From: Thraustochytrium sp. TN22
Taxonomy: Eukaryota; Sar; Bigyra; Thraustochytrida; Thraustochytriidae
Direction of reading: 5' to 3'
Assembly (NCBI GenBank): GCA_013306675.1
Contig: JABLUY010000058.1
Span: 62,001-126,000, forward strand
Length of the DNA stretch: 64,000 nucleotides
Both the position numbers and the translations under genes were made by a program. The notes beneath the pieces were generated by a model. That model worked only from the letters and a program-made list of their open reading frames with translations. It did not search any database and was not told the DNA's origin. How positions within the stretch are numbered: the first letter of the stretch is position 1; each line of letters opens with the position of its first letter. Positions 52,022 to 62,112 of the stretch are shown piece by piece.

Positions 52022-53263
52022 CTATTGGCGGACTGCGTCCCTGATAAACCTAGCGAGCCGCTCAATGGCTTGATCGAAGACATCGTTGTCAGCATGGTGC
52101 GTCAGGTCAATCGAAAGGTTTGTACGGAAATTCGCCCGGAAGGCTAGACGGCGATAGGCTTCGGCTGGGACGTCCTCCAGCAGCACACGGATGATAGGCT
52201 TATGTAGCTCCTGTGCGTACTCGAATTCGTTCCTCACATAGTTGTTTGTGTTGCTGTTGACATCGTCGACATAGGCTCGCGTGACGAACACCACAAACAC
52301 TGGACAGTCAGCAACAGCGCGTTGAAGATGATCCATGAAGTTGATCGGCTCAAGGTGAATCTCATCGAGAAAGACCGCTACTCCACGAGTAGCGAGAGCG
52401 TTGGCGATACGCATGACCAGCTCGTGAGTGTCATTTTCTGGAGCACCGGGATCACTTCTCCACTTATGGGAGAGGAACGCAAGCAGTCTAGCGAGCGACC
52501 GCCTCAGGTTGCGTACGAGACCGTCAGCGATGCGAATCGTGATGCGCTCCGGGATGCGGTCGTTCTCAGCGAGATCGAGTTTGATGAGCGTCGTGTTTCC
52601 TGTCTCCAGAACAGTAGCAAGCGCTTCCCCTCCATCAGGGCCGATGTCGTTCCCGGTGAGAAACAGCTCCGTGAGAGTTGTGTTCATTAGCAGGCTAGCT
52701 GCCAGCGCCACTGCTCCTTTGTCACCAATGTTGCACTTGACCAGCCTGAAGAGGTTACGAAGGTCTAGTTAGCACTGCTCTCCCTCTCTGCTCCTTGCAT
52801 CCTGTCCATGGCACCCTCACCTACCGGATCATCATCAACGCAGTGTTCGTCTCGAGCATCTCGGCCAGCTTTTCCACTCCAGCATCCCCAACCCCTGTTT
52901 TTCCGATTCTGTGGCGTTACAATGTTCGTGAGTGACTCCTCGAGAATGCTTAAACCCCCGCCCTCGGCCTCACTCTTGTCCTGACCACTCCACTTACTGC
53001 AGCCCTTTGAGGTAAGGCTGGTCCCTTAGAGCTCCTGCGAGAGAAGTTGCACCAAGGGGCCCGAAGTTGTTCTTGGCCAGGTCAAGCTTTTCAACGCAAT
53101 CGCCATGAGAGAGCAATAACGGAACTAGGTCCTGGATATTCGCAGCGGATAACCTTTTCTCGTAGAGCGACACCAACAGCCTCGCACGGGGTGTAGCTGC
53201 TCTCCACGTGTCAATGGCCTCGCGCAGGTTCGCGGGGCGCGTCCAGGGGTCCGTGCTGCTCAT
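52022..53263 (-). CDS. LRR-TIR protein B (three exons)
   Basis: Exons on the minus strand: 53263-52998, 52908-52825, 52745-52022; introns of 89 and 79 bp with GTAAGT/CAG and GTAGGT/CAG borders, phase 2 as in gene A. The product is 357 residues. Exon 2 is exactly 84 bp, one LRR (IGKTGVGDAGVEKLAEML). LRRs run to about residue 195 (LTELFLTGNDIGPDGGEALA). The TIR domain (about 204-357) has LAFLSHKW, VFLDEIHLEPINF, FVVFVTRAYVDDV and NEFEYAQ with Glu290 at the catalytic position. It aligns with gene A from the N-terminal RPANL segment to the end with identical intron positions, so the two are paralogues 30 kb apart in the same orientation. A TIR-type NADase or signalling role is inferred. Confidence 0.82.
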
Positions 53264-55649
53264 GTTCCCAGGCCGTTGTCAAGACTCGCGTTTGCTTTCC
53301 CCGCTTGGTGTATCCTCGTGGAGCCTCTGAGAGCACCTCAAGAGGACCGTCCAGCGCGCCGCGCAAAGGCCTTTCCGACGGACGGCGCGGCGCAGACCGC
53401 ACTCCACTCGGCGATGGCACGGCGGTCGGCCTTGCGGAAACGCCACGCACTGCTTGAAGAGCGTCTCGCGTCAGACTGAGCGCGGCTGGCAAGCACGTCG
53501 GCACAGTCGAGTAGCTAGTAGGTCGCGCGCCTGCACGACGTGGCGCAGGTCCACCACTACTTTGCTATCCGACCCGTGTCGCGCTCGATCCTCTCGTTGG
53601 CCTCCGCGTCCGCTGTGCTGTACGTGTTCCACCTAAGCTCAGCTCCGCCCGCCGTTTTGGTTTTGCTGCCCGGCCCTCGCCTGCTTGGTTTCGCTCTCTC
53701 CCTCGCGACTCCCTCGCTCAGAGCAGTGCGTCTGGCGAGACGCGCGCAATCTGCCCAGACTCGGCTCCGGGCCAGGATCTTGGATCTGGATTACCGCGGA
53801 TCCGTCGTCCGGCCGCGGCTTGTCCTGCGGAGAGTTCCGCGGGCTGCAGTGTGGGCCGCGGTTTTCTTCCCTCCTGCTTGGTTTCGCTCGTGACGAGCAT
53901 GGTAAGCGCCTTCTCTGTGTACTCCCGAGCGGCCTCAAGCTTGAAGATGCACGGTCTCGCCACCGTGACACGGCTGGTTTTCTGGTCGCTGGAGGGCGGA
54001 AACAGCCCGTCGCAAGGCTGTGGCGCGCGCCGCCGCTGAGCCCGCGCCGCCCGGCCCGGTTCGAGGTCGTAGCCTGTTCTCCCGACTGGGCCGTGGCGCT
54101 CAGGCTGCGCAAGCCGCTGTCGCTCGCGGCGCGCGCAGCGCAAACCACGGCGCTGCGCGTCACAGGGACGGCGTGGCACACAAGCGCGCCGCGGCCGACG
54201 AGGGCAGGCCGGGAGGCCCGACTCGACGCAGACGCGGGCTCGGCTCGATTGAGCCTGAGTCAGCGAGTCAGTGATTTGATGGGCACGGACTGTGGATGCA
54301 GTGAGGGCGCCCGCTGGGCAAGAGGGACGCTTGCCAAGCGTCTCCGGCACGTGCAGGGCGGCGCCGCCGCCTGAGCTGCTGGAGCGGTGCGACGGCCCGC
54401 GCCGCGAGCCGGCCAGCGGGTGCGAGTCCTTGCGGTCGATGCTTTGATCGCAGCTGAATCGCGCGCGCGCGCGCGCTCTGGCCGGGCTCGCTCTGGTTTT
54501 GGATGCAGTTGTGGTTGATCCAGACAGACTCGGATCTGGTTGCGCCAGGGGAGCGCTCGACCAGCGCGCCTTGACGTGGATCTTCCTCCGCATCGCGGTC
54601 TCGAGAGCTGCTGTCAGAGTCAGACTGACTCAGACAGCGCTCGCGGCGCGCTTGGTCAAGCGGCGCGCGCTACGGTCCAGTACCAGAGCGCAGCTGCGCG
54701 AACTTCGCGAAGGCAGACGAGGGCTCTGCGACGAGCACATGCCCTGCATCGCGCTGCGCCACGCTGCTTCGCGGCCAACTCTGCTAGCTCCAAGTTGGGC
54801 TCGCAGTCCTTTCCGGGCCATCGCAGGGGCTGAGCTGCGGCGGCAGGACTCGCCTTGCCTCGGTTCTCCCGCCGGCCGCGGCGCGGCGCGCAAGCACGGC
54901 CTCCTGCCCCTGCCGCCCGCCGCCTTGCTTGGAGCGAGCGCTCTGGAGCACCGCCTCCGAGTCGCCCCGTCCCATGGCCCCTGCCACTTGCGTCGCTCGC
55001 TGCGTTGCGCGAGGCCGCGTCAAGGCCGCTCGCGCCGGCAGCCGCTCTGTCGCCCGCGCGGCCCGTGCGCGCCGCCGCCGGATGCGGCAGGCGTTGCGTC
55101 GCGGCTCTAGTTTGGACGGGGAGGCGTTGACTGCGAGCGCCGGCGTCCTGCTCGTCCTCGTGGAGCACAAGCACAAGTTGTACTGGTACCATGGTACCCA
55201 CCCTACGAGTCAGAGGTGGGGCTCGGGAAAGCCCATCTCCTGGAGAGAGGCCAGCTTCCGGAGGGCGAGGCGCGCGTGCTGCAGCTCGTGCGGGCAGAGC
55301 GGCGCTCGGCGTCCAGAGAGAAGACGACGCAGACGCGGCTGCGCTGCCTGCTGACGAGCTGGGTTGGGAGCAGCGCGGCCAGCTCGTGCCCGGCCTGGAC
55401 AACCTTGGAGTCGTGAGCCTGATCTTCGAAGTGAAGAGATCTTGCGCTGGAGCTCACTGAGCAAGTCGGTCTCGATCGGCCACAAGGTGTGCGCGAGCAA
55501 GGGCGTGAATGTCTGCCGATGTTCCCGAGCGCCGCGTGCACGCTTGCACCCTATTCGCGGCACGCGAAGATCTTGGCTGCGAAGAGACGTGCCACCGCAA
55601 TCAGAGATTGCTGGGCCACGACAAAACCATGAACACAACATGTTGTTGG
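53264..55649. other. Intergenic region, no supported gene
   Basis: About 2.4 kb of GC-rich sequence between LRR-TIR B and the MOB-TIR gene. Frames are Arg/Ala/Ser-rich on both strands with no recognisable domain. Confidence 0.45.
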
Positions 55650-58070
55650 TCAGCGCTTACGAACAATCGCGACAGGCTCTGGGCGGGGGTCTATTCGCAG
55701 CTGGGCGTGCACGAGCTCCCACATGGTCTCGCGGAACCAGAGGTGGCGTTGAAACGGGATCATCTGTTTGTCGAAGAGGTAGCGCAGGTCCTTGGGGCTG
55801 GCCTCACGCTCCGCCGCAAAGTCCGGTTCGCCCTGTGCGGTCTGCGGCAGGCCGTGGCGCGCTGGGTTGGTCTCATAGACCACGACGATTGGCTTTGCCA
55901 GGCGCTTCGCTTGGCGGAGTTCGAACTGCACCCAGGGCCGACATAACGCGCGATGCGTGAGAAAAAGGAGAACGGCTTTGCTCTCTTGAATGCCCTTGCG
56001 CATGGCAACTTCGTCGATGAAGGGAAAGCGTTTGTCGACCCAGACCTCGTAGCTTTGGTTGGCGAGGTCGAAGAAGAGCGCCGAGACTTGGTCCTCCGCG
56101 CTGGAGGCGTGGTGCGAGATGAAGATGTCGAAGGGCAGCTCTGGCGCCGGTGTCTGGCCTAAGGATTCCGGCTCTGGACGAGTAGCTACGGCATCTTGTG
56201 CTTCCTCGGGCTCGCAGCCGCTCTGTAGAAGAAGGGTGCTTTTTCCTGGTCCCATGAGGAGGTCAAGCAAATGCGAGGTTAGGTCCTTTCCGATGTCCGT
56301 GAGGCAAACGTCAGGATGGCCAGCAGATGTTGTCTCCAGTTCCATCGTGTAGGATGTCGCTGATGCGCTAGCCCGGGAAATGGCCGCAATCGAGGAAACG
56401 GAGAGCCTCGAGGAGTCTGGGGAGATGGCGAGTCTCTTCTCGTACTGCAAGCTCGAGTCGCGCGATATAATGATGGCCTCGGTGTCCAGAACGTACAAAC
56501 GAGCGCTGAAGGATGCGGTTCCGTCGAGAAACGAGACCTGGACATCACCATCGCACAGAAACGCCGCGCCTTCGGAACTTATTGCCGAGATGGTGCGGTA
56601 GGCCTGCACCTCGTCAAACACCTGCAGACGATCGTGGATGCGCTCAACACGCTCATTCAAGCGGTCGAGCTCAGCCTCTAGGCAGCGAACCAGTTCTGCG
56701 GCGCAGATAGACGCGGCCTTGCCACGTCTGCTGAATCGCCGCAACTTGACGCGAGACACCGGAATGACTTGCGCCAAAGCACGAAAGCTTGCTAACATCT
56801 CGCTGGGCTGGCGCTTGATTGCCTCGAACAGCTGCTCTAGCTGCATGCCCTTCGTCTCGCGCTTTTGTGCAACCCGACTGACGTCCGGGTTGGTTCGGAG
56901 GAGTGCCTTCCACGCCTCGAGCGATTCCGGCTGTTGCGCCAGGTGCTGTGCGAATGTGCCTAAAAACGGCAAGAACCGCTTTGTTGCGTCGAAGAGTGCG
57001 ATGCAAAGAGACTCGAGTTTGCCGTCTTGTACGTGCGCAAGAGCTAGATGCTGCTCTACAAAAAGCCTTTCGGCGAAACGTAGAAGCACCTCCACGTTCA
57101 CGAAGATAGCTTGCTCCTCGCTTTCGCTCAAAAGGCGGCGATCCTCGACCAGGGAGACGAGAAATTCATCGTGAACGACGCGAATGGTCTCGCCAAAGTC
57201 GGCCTGCTGCGCTTCAATGGCGCGAATTGCCTCGATGCACGCCTTCTCCATAGGCAGACCCTCCCTCTCTATCCGTTCCATCGACGCCAACCCGGGAGTC
57301 GCCGTTTCGCGGGTGTGCTGGGCAAGCTCCTGCCGCAACCGAAATTGAAAGGATTGTGGCACCTGCACAGCGTCTGACCTGCGAATCGCAGCAGGTCGAT
57401 CTCCGCCGCTGCGAGCAGGCGTTTGCGAATGTGCCCCGTTGCCGCGGAAGTGTTCAAGGGCGTTACGTCCATTCCAGCGCCTACGAACCGGCACCGTGGG
57501 AGCCTTGCTGTCCTCATATTGCTTTCGCAAGCGTTTGACGAGCCCATCCAGCACAGAAAGCTCCGTCTTGCTGGTGATGAGCTTGAACTCGAAGACAAAG
57601 AACATGAAGTGCTTGAAGGACGTGTTCATGTGCGCGGCGGCACCGAGCTCCTCGATGACCTCGAAGTGGCGGTGGTACATGATCGCGAAGATGCGGAACA
57701 TCTTCTTGAAGATATCCCTTGCGTAGTCGAGGAAGTTTTCGGGAAAGTCCTGGTCCGCGATCACCGGAAAGATCTCCTCGTTGCCCATCTGATCCTCGAT
57801 CCAGGTCATGGCGTAGTCGACGTACTCGGGCGAGGACATGCGCAGGGCCTTGGAGCCGCGGGCCTCGGCCCAGCGGTACTCAAAGTTGGGCGGGAAGCCC
57901 TCGCCCGGATTGGTGAAGCGCTGGGAATCGTCGACGAGAAGACCGTACAGGAGGGAGAGCTCGTTGAAGAAGTCCACGGTGTGTGCGGCAATCCACTCGT
58001 TCTCGTCCTCGCCTTCCGGGGTGATCACAGCGCTTTCGATAAGCCCGTCGCCCAGTGTGCGCTGAGTCAT
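55650..58070 (-). CDS. MOB1 - RhoGEF (DH-PH) - TIR fusion protein
   Basis: A single exon encodes 806 residues from the ATG at 58070; the frame is open upstream to 58157, so an upstream exon is possible. Residues about 4-175 are a MOB1/phocein domain: TLGDGLIESAV, PEGEDENEWIAAHTVDFFNE, YVDYAMTWIEDQMGNEEIFP, MYHRHFEVI and HMNTSFKHFMFFVFEFKLI. The Cys pair normally completing the MOB zinc site is absent (DDSQRFTNPGEGFPPNFEYRW region), while the His pair remains. About 280-470 resembles a Dbl-homology domain (LLSESEEQAIFVNVEVLLRF), and about 490-590 a PH-like domain. Residues about 647-790 are a TIR: FDIFISHHASS, VWVDKRFPFIDE, KAVLLFLTHRALCRPW and VQFELRQAKR with Glu717 at the catalytic position. 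It would join Hippo-type kinase-activator, Rho-activation and TIR modules in one polypeptide. Confidence 0.82.
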   Translation of the reverse strand: MTQRTLGDGLIESAVITPEGEDENEWIAAHTVDFFNELSLLYGLLVDDSQRFTNPGEGFPPNFEYRWAEARGSKALRMSSPEYVDYAMTWIEDQMGNEEIFPVIADQDFPENFLDYARDIFKKMFRIFAIMYHRHFEVIEELGAAAHMNTSFKHFMFFVFEFKLITSKTELSVLDGLVKRLRKQYEDSKAPTVPVRRRWNGRNALEHFRGNGAHSQTPARSGGDRPAAIRRSDAVQVPQSFQFRLRQELAQHTRETATPGLASMERIEREGLPMEKACIEAIRAIEAQQADFGETIRVVHDEFLVSLVEDRRLLSESEEQAIFVNVEVLLRFAERLFVEQHLALAHVQDGKLESLCIALFDATKRFLPFLGTFAQHLAQQPESLEAWKALLRTNPDVSRVAQKRETKGMQLEQLFEAIKRQPSEMLASFRALAQVIPVSRVKLRRFSRRGKAASICAAELVRCLEAELDRLNERVERIHDRLQVFDEVQAYRTISAISSEGAAFLCDGDVQVSFLDGTASFSARLYVLDTEAIIISRDSSLQYEKRLAISPDSSRLSVSSIAAISRASASATSYTMELETTSAGHPDVCLTDIGKDLTSHLLDLLMGPGKSTLLLQSGCEPEEAQDAVATRPEPESLGQTPAPELPFDIFISHHASSAEDQVSALFFDLANQSYEVWVDKRFPFIDEVAMRKGIQESKAVLLFLTHRALCRPWVQFELRQAKRLAKPIVVVYETNPARHGLPQTAQGEPDFAAEREASPKDLRYLFDKQMIPFQRHLWFRETMWELVHAQLRIDPRPEPVAIVRKR

Positions 58071-60418
58071 CTGAGAGAGTTTTAATCGATGTTCGGTCTG
58101 CGCGTCCAATGCAAGGTACGGCGAGTCAGTCCATTTACGCTGCAGATCGCGCACCACGGTGCGTGCGAGGATCCTGATTGCGCTGGCTGTCTACGTACCG
58201 CATGCTTCTTCACCGGCTTGAGCGTACCTTTCCCACGTCTGTTCGCCGCTCGTTTCGTCAGCCAACCGTTCCTTTCCTGCGCTCGTCCCGCCTCGCTATC
58301 CTCTGTTCCCCCACGACGCCTGCTGGAGAGAGGCGTGCCCGGCCTACATCGAGGCGAGACCGGCCTACATAGCCACGTACAGCAGCCCCAGCCCGAACAT
58401 GGTGCGAGCGGGTCCCGCACCGCGCACTGCCGTGTCGCCGTCCCAGCGCAAGCAGCGCACTCCTGCTCTAGCGGCAGCGATTTCCGGTTTGCCGCTCACG
58501 AGCGCGGCGCCGTCTCATGGTATCATGATGGCGGAATTTCACAGGGCGGTGGGCAGCAGCGAATGACAGAGACAAGCGACGCCCGGTCGGACTTGTTCTC
58601 TCGGTCTTCGAGCCTCCTCCGTTCTCCCCCCCGGCACTGCCTGCTGCTGCGCTGCAGTCTGCAGCGGGCGGAGGGCAGCGAGCCGCGGCCGGAGGCTACC
58701 ATTCAAGCTTCACATTGTAACTCACCCGACTAGGCTAGCGTTAGCGCAATAGCCAAGTCGTGACGGTCTCTGATGAGGCAGGCTGCAGGGGCGCCGCAGG
58801 GACGGCTCGCCAGGCCTTCGCCTCGCCTGGGCGAGCCACGGCTCCGGAGCCTGCCAAAGAGGGAGGCGCCTTCAAGTCTGTTCGCCTCTGTTGTCCTGCC
58901 GGCAACCCCCCCTTCTCGGGCCCCTCCCTCCCTGCGCCTCCCTGCCAGGGCTTCCAACTTCTGACGCGCTCCGCGCCGTCCGCGGCCCGTCGCCCACGGT
59001 CTGGCCGCACGTAGTTACGTCGCACGTGCACTGGCTGCACTGCTGCCACTGCAGGCTGCAGCCTGATCAGAGCCTGGCCGCGCGTGCAGCCTGAGCCTGC
59101 TGCTGCGAGCTGAGCCCGCAGGCGGCGGGCGCGTCACTTTGATTGCAGAAAAGGGGGAACTTGAAGCAGCCTGGCACGATGAGTCAGTAGCAGAGCTAGC
59201 TAGGTAGCTAGCAATGGATGGTTCGAAGCGGCGCGCGTTGGCGTCCCGGACACCCGCCTGAGAGGGCTTGCAGCAGTACGCTCGGAGCGCGACTCTGCCA
59301 TCGAGACGAGGCCCACCGCGCGCGAGGTACGGAGAAGCGCCGGCAGCCCAACATGTTCTGCACCAGCTACTCCACTGCACTGATCACCGGAAGCGGCGGG
59401 CGCAACAACGTCCGTCAGTGGCGGCGTCCGCCAAAAGTCTACGCGCGAGGCGTGTGCGCGGAAGCTGACTGTGAGTCTGGTGATGGGCGGCGGCCGTAGG
59501 CCTCGCCCACTGCACCACTGCTACACAACTTGAACCGAGCCGCCAGCCGTGCCAGCAGTCACCATTCACGGTGGTGCACACCAACACACACCCCCAATCA
59601 CAAAAGGGACATAAACCGCAGGCTGCATCGTGACTGGCCGTGACTGCAGTGCGACGCCGCCGACGCCCGCCGACGCCGCCAACGCCCGCCGACGCCGCCG
59701 ACACCGCCAACGCCGCGCGGCGTCCGATCATGTCCGAGTCGGTGGCGGCCTCCGCGGGAAGTCAACGCGCTCGTGGAACGTGCGTGGACTCGGACGGGCG
59801 CGGACGGGCGCGGACGGGCTCGGGCATTGCAGCAGCGCGCGCAACCAGTAGGATCGTGACGCGCACCCGGCAACTGGCAGGTGGCTAACTGCCGCACTTG
59901 ACGCCGCACGGCGGCGTGACGCCGCACGTGGAGCGTGTTCACCTGCTCTTTGCACAGGAGGCAAGAGACTGGCGCACGAGTTGCACGAGGACAAGGTGCG
60001 TGCGGTGGCCGTCCTCCTGCACGTGCTCGTGCTCGCGCGCCAGCAGCGGTACGACTCAACTCAACGCGCCGCCGGCCGAGCCGGTCGCCAGTCGGACGCC
60101 GCCAGCCGCAGAGTCGGACGCCGCCAGCCGCAGCCTTGATCGAGCCCGAAGGCGTCCTGGCGGACGGCCTGCACGTGCGTTCGCTCGAAGCGCAGCTCCA
60201 CGCCGACTGGGGTGTACAGCAACAGCAGCCGCCGCCAGTATCGCGATCAAGCTCGTGTTGGAGTGGGTGGCATCTTGCTGCAGCGCACCAGGCGCAGCAG
60301 GAGCTAGGCCAAACGCGCCAGGGCAAGCTACGGCCACGGTAAGCGCCGCGCCGAGTTGAAGAGCTGGCAAGGCGGGTAAAGCACTTCGAAAAAAGTTTGT
60401 CTCGTCACAAGCTAGTAG
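58071..60418. other. Intergenic region, no supported gene
   Basis: It contains the promoter side of the MOB-TIR gene, a CTAGCTAGGTAGCTAGC run at 59195-59212 and a CGCCGACGC repeat near 59650-59720. No domain-bearing frame seen. Confidence 0.45.
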
Positions 60419-60727
60419 CTAGCTAGCTGTGTAGCTAGAGCGTGTGAGCACATCTGGCGCAGGCGCTCCACCGGTCATGGCCAGTTCGGGATAGTATTTC
60501 TTGAATGCCTTGTCGTCCGGATCGTGGCGCGCCTGTTCTGCTCTTTGGTGGACGCAGCAAGCGCAGAGCAGCATGGCCCCAATGCCGGCCCCGGCGCCCA
60601 TTTGCGTTCCGACTGGACAACCCCAAATGCATGAGCCGAGCGCAGACCCAAGGGGCACGCAGATGATCCCTGAGGACATGTACAATCTTACCCGACCCTC
60701 ATCGACCTGATCCATGTCGTATGGCAT
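60419..60727 (-). CDS. Putative small Gly/Cys-rich membrane protein
   Basis: A 102-residue frame from the ATG at 60727 (MPYDMDQVDEGRVRLYM). A central hydrophobic stretch rich in Gly and Cys (SGIICVPLGSALGSCIWGCP, then GAGAGIGAMLLCACCVHQ) could form one or two membrane segments. A charged tail follows (RHDPDDKAFKKYYPELAM). No family recognised. The frame is open further upstream with low-complexity sequence. It is bordered downstream by a CTAG-rich run, which supplies the stop. Confidence 0.4.
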   Translation of the reverse strand: MPYDMDQVDEGRVRLYMSSGIICVPLGSALGSCIWGCPVGTQMGAGAGIGAMLLCACCVHQRAEQARHDPDDKAFKKYYPELAMTGGAPAPDVLTRSSYTAS

Positions 60728-62112
60728 GACTCGGACCCGACCTTTCGGTTTGCAGTGCCCGCCAACCCGACCGTCACCTGGGGCACCACGGTCGACGTCG
60801 AGTTGCGAGTCTGCTGCGTGGCAGGTCGCGAAATGAACAGCGCCGCACTGCCAGTGCACCGCAGGCCCCGCACACCTCCGGTGCGGCACTGCGGCGGAGC
60901 TGTCAAAGCGCTGTCCGTCCTGCGCACTCGACAGCGGCGTGCGCTAGTACCGCAAGCCCAGGCTGCTCGTTGCGGCGCGCACGGATGCACACGGCTTGCT
61001 GCGTGAGCCCTGTCCGTGATCCCCCGCGCGCCTGACCTCGGCCGGGCCGGCTGCTACCCCTGCGCAAGTCGCAGCAAAGGCACGTGCCGCAGCCTGTCAG
61101 TGAGAGGCGGTGGCGCCGACTCGACTCTCGAAGAGGTGCAGGACTGCGCTGGCTGACAGAAGGACCCCACTGGCCGAAGCGTGCCATGGCAACTGCACTG
61201 CCTTGCCACCTTTTTCCAGACCTTGTCCAGCCTCATCCTCGCTGCGCGCAGCTGCGTGCAGCTACGTGCGCCTTGCCGAGCTTCGAGCATCCGTGCCAAG
61301 ACCAGCACGGCAACCGCGGCTGCATCACAGCAGGCGACCTCGCGAGCCTGCGGTCCGGGCGCCGTTGTCGCCACCGCCGGCGCTGAGCAGAGGCGCCCGT
61401 CGGCTGAGTGAGTGCCGAGACTCATGTGGGTTGGAGGATTGTTGGAGGTCGCCGGACGTCCTGCACATGCACATGCACAGCAGCGAGCAAGGCCGTGCAC
61501 GCGCGCCACTGCACTGGCAGTGACAGCAGCAGAGGCGGCGGTAGCGGTAAGGCGGGCCTCGCAGTAGAGAGGTCCGCTGACGGGCCGGCACCTGTCTAGT
61601 CCTAGGCCTGGTGGTGTATGGCGCCCTTTTTCGGTTTTACTTGGCACACGGCGGAGGCAGGTGCTGCGAGCTGAGTACGCCGGTGGCCGGCGGCGATCTC
61701 TTGCCAAGAGCTTTACGTGCAAGGCGCACGGCACCGCGCCCGATCGATACCAACAAGCATGTTCATTCCACTCAGAGTCAGTGCTCTGCATGCTCCTCTG
61801 GTGGCTGGCTGGCTGTCTCGACGCCTTCGCTTTGGCCTGGATGGGAGAGCGCCCTGCGCGCACTCGCGGGCGAGCGCGCGCAAGCCTAACGACCGCGCCT
61901 TCTCACAGTGTCAAAGCTCATCAGTCACCGTCAGTGCGGCCGCAAAGGCCAGAGCAGGTCGAGCGCCAGCGCAGAGGAACGGCGGCGAGCATCGCGTGGC
62001 GTCGCGTGGCGTCGCGTGGCATCGCGTCGCGTGGCGTCGCGTCGCGCGAAGAGAGGCGGCAAGCAAGTCGCACGGCAGTCGCCGCCGGAGCAAGGCTCGA
62101 GCTGCACGCGGC
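60728..62112. other. Intergenic region upstream of the zinc-finger array gene
   Basis: No supported gene. A GTGGCGTCGC simple repeat occupies about 61990-62050, about 60 bp before the zinc-finger gene start, and may lie in its 5' leader. Confidence 0.5.
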
